Below, piece after piece: positions 22,771 to 23,368 of a stretch of DNA of 23,368 bases (the stretch's first letter is position 1; every line of letters begins with the position of its first letter). The stretch lies in NCBI GenBank assembly GCA_032100225.1, contig DAMDJY010000035.1, positions 1 to 23,368 of the forward strand, written 5' to 3'. This DNA comes from Mobilicoccus sp032100225 (GTDB lineage: Bacteria; Actinomycetota; Actinomycetes; Actinomycetales; Dermatophilaceae). The notes under the pieces were generated by a model, which was not told the DNA's origin, made no database searches, and saw only the letters and a list, made by a program, of their open reading frames with translations. Made by a program: the position numbers and the translations under genes.

Positions 22771-23368
22771 GACCGTTCCTTCCACCCGTACGACTCCTGG
22801 GCACCCTCGCCTTGGACGGCGCGAGCCCCGGCGACGTTGCCGGCCGCGGCCGACTCCGCCAACGAATCCCCACGAGCGAGGCCTGCGGTCAAAGTGCCGA
22901 CGAAACAGTCGCCCGCACCGGTGGTGTCGACGACGTCGACCCGTTCGCCCTGGCAGACGATCGGATCCTGACCCCGTTCGGCGACCACCGCGCCCGCGCC
23001 ACCGAGGGTGATGACGACCGAGGCCGCCTCCCCGCAGAGCGCCGAGGCAAGCGCGGACGCCGACTCGACGGTCATCTGCTCGTCCGGCGAGTCGACCCCG
23101 AGGATCCGCGCCGCAGCGAGAGCCTCGTGCTCGTTGACCACCAGGGGGTTGGCCGCCCGCAGGGTGTCGGCGGAGAGATCCACCACCGGCGCCAGGTTCA
23201 CGACGACGCGAGCCCCGACCTCCGAGGCGATGCGCACCGTCTCGTCGACGACCTCGACAGGCAGCTCGCCCTGGACCACGACGATGTCGGTCGCCCTCAG
23301 GTCTGCCGACTCGACGTCTGCCCGCGTGGCCAGATGGTTGGCCCCGGGAATGACGATGATCGAGTTCT
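22767..23368 (-). CDS. rbsK: Ribokinase (5' end beyond the window)
   Basis: Phosphorylates D-ribose at O5 with ATP. The visible 200 codons are the C-terminal two thirds of a PfkB-fold kinase. They start in the conserved IIVIPGAN strand and pass VVVQGELP and PLVVNEHEA. They include the anion hole and catalytic base in DTTGAGDCFVG, then the closing helices. The frame is open to the right edge, and the gene continues outside. Its last four bases overlap rbsD. Upstream genes of the ribose operon probably lie to the right. Confidence 0.95.
   Translation of the reverse strand, partial: NSIIVIPGANHLATRADVESADLRATDIVVVQGELPVEVVDETVRIASEVGARVVVNLAPVVDLSADTLRAANPLVVNEHEALAAARILGVDSPDEQMTVESASALASALCGEAASVVITLGGAGAVVAERGQDPIVCQGERVDVVDTTGAGDCFVGTLTAGLARGDSLAESAAAGNVAGARAVQGEGAQESYGWKERS

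Noticed and set aside
1..23368. CRISPR arrays, insertion sequences, prophage or integrase genes
   Set aside because: No regularly spaced repeats, transposase or integrase motifs, or terminal inverted repeats with target duplications were seen.

Overview
The window is very GC-rich (about 68-70% by eye). It has tightly packed genes, frequent GTG starts, ATGA and TGATG overlaps, and two NarL/DesK-type sensor kinases. Together with a DasR-like GntR regulator and its palindromic operator, this points to an Actinomycetota chromosome, most likely Micrococcales-like; the genus cannot be fixed from the sequence alone. A run of 10 N at 15711-15720 shows it is a draft assembly.

Layout. 1-1298 (-) is a sensor histidine kinase cut by the left edge. 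1378-3114 (-) holds a small unknown protein and a Wzx/MOP-type flippase. 3378-4989 (+) is type I methionine aminopeptidase followed by two small overlapping membrane proteins. 5091-7590 (-) holds an aldo/keto reductase, a Nudix hydrolase and a YhfC-type intramembrane protease, with prominent inverted repeats in the gaps. 7713-12823 is the N-acetylglucosamine locus: a divergent GntR/UTRA repressor, then nagE (PTS EIICBA), nagB and nagA. 12804-14184 (-) is a small patch of decayed and mobile-type genes: a truncated XRE antitoxin remnant, a frame-broken Nudix gene and an intact VapBC-type toxin-antitoxin pair with a clear autoregulatory palindrome. 14266-16074 (-) is a response regulator and sensor kinase pair, divergent from an ABC ATPase and permease (16218-17962, +). 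17981-20510 (-) is a second, NodI/NodJ- or DrrAB-like ABC exporter with one ATPase and two permeases. 20587-22311 (-) holds a hotdog-fold thioesterase and a stand-alone LigD-type polymerase domain. 22378-23368 (-) holds rbsD and the 3' part of rbsK.

How the genes work together. GlcNAc is imported and phosphorylated by NagE, deacetylated by NagA and deaminated by NagB to fructose-6-phosphate. A dre-like 16-bp palindrome sits inside the nagE promoter and should be the target of the neighbouring GntR protein or a DasR homologue. A perfect 15-bp hairpin between nagE and nagB could separate transporter and enzyme expression. The kinase/regulator pair next to the ABC genes follows the usual sensor-plus-exporter arrangement. 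RbsD and RbsK carry out the first cytosolic steps of ribose use.

I see no prophage, insertion sequence, CRISPR array, rRNA or tRNA. No clearly new multi-gene defence or biosynthetic system is visible. The points most worth a second look are the decayed patch after nagA, the VapBC operator with a probable leaderless promoter, and several long unexplained inverted repeats in intergenic gaps.
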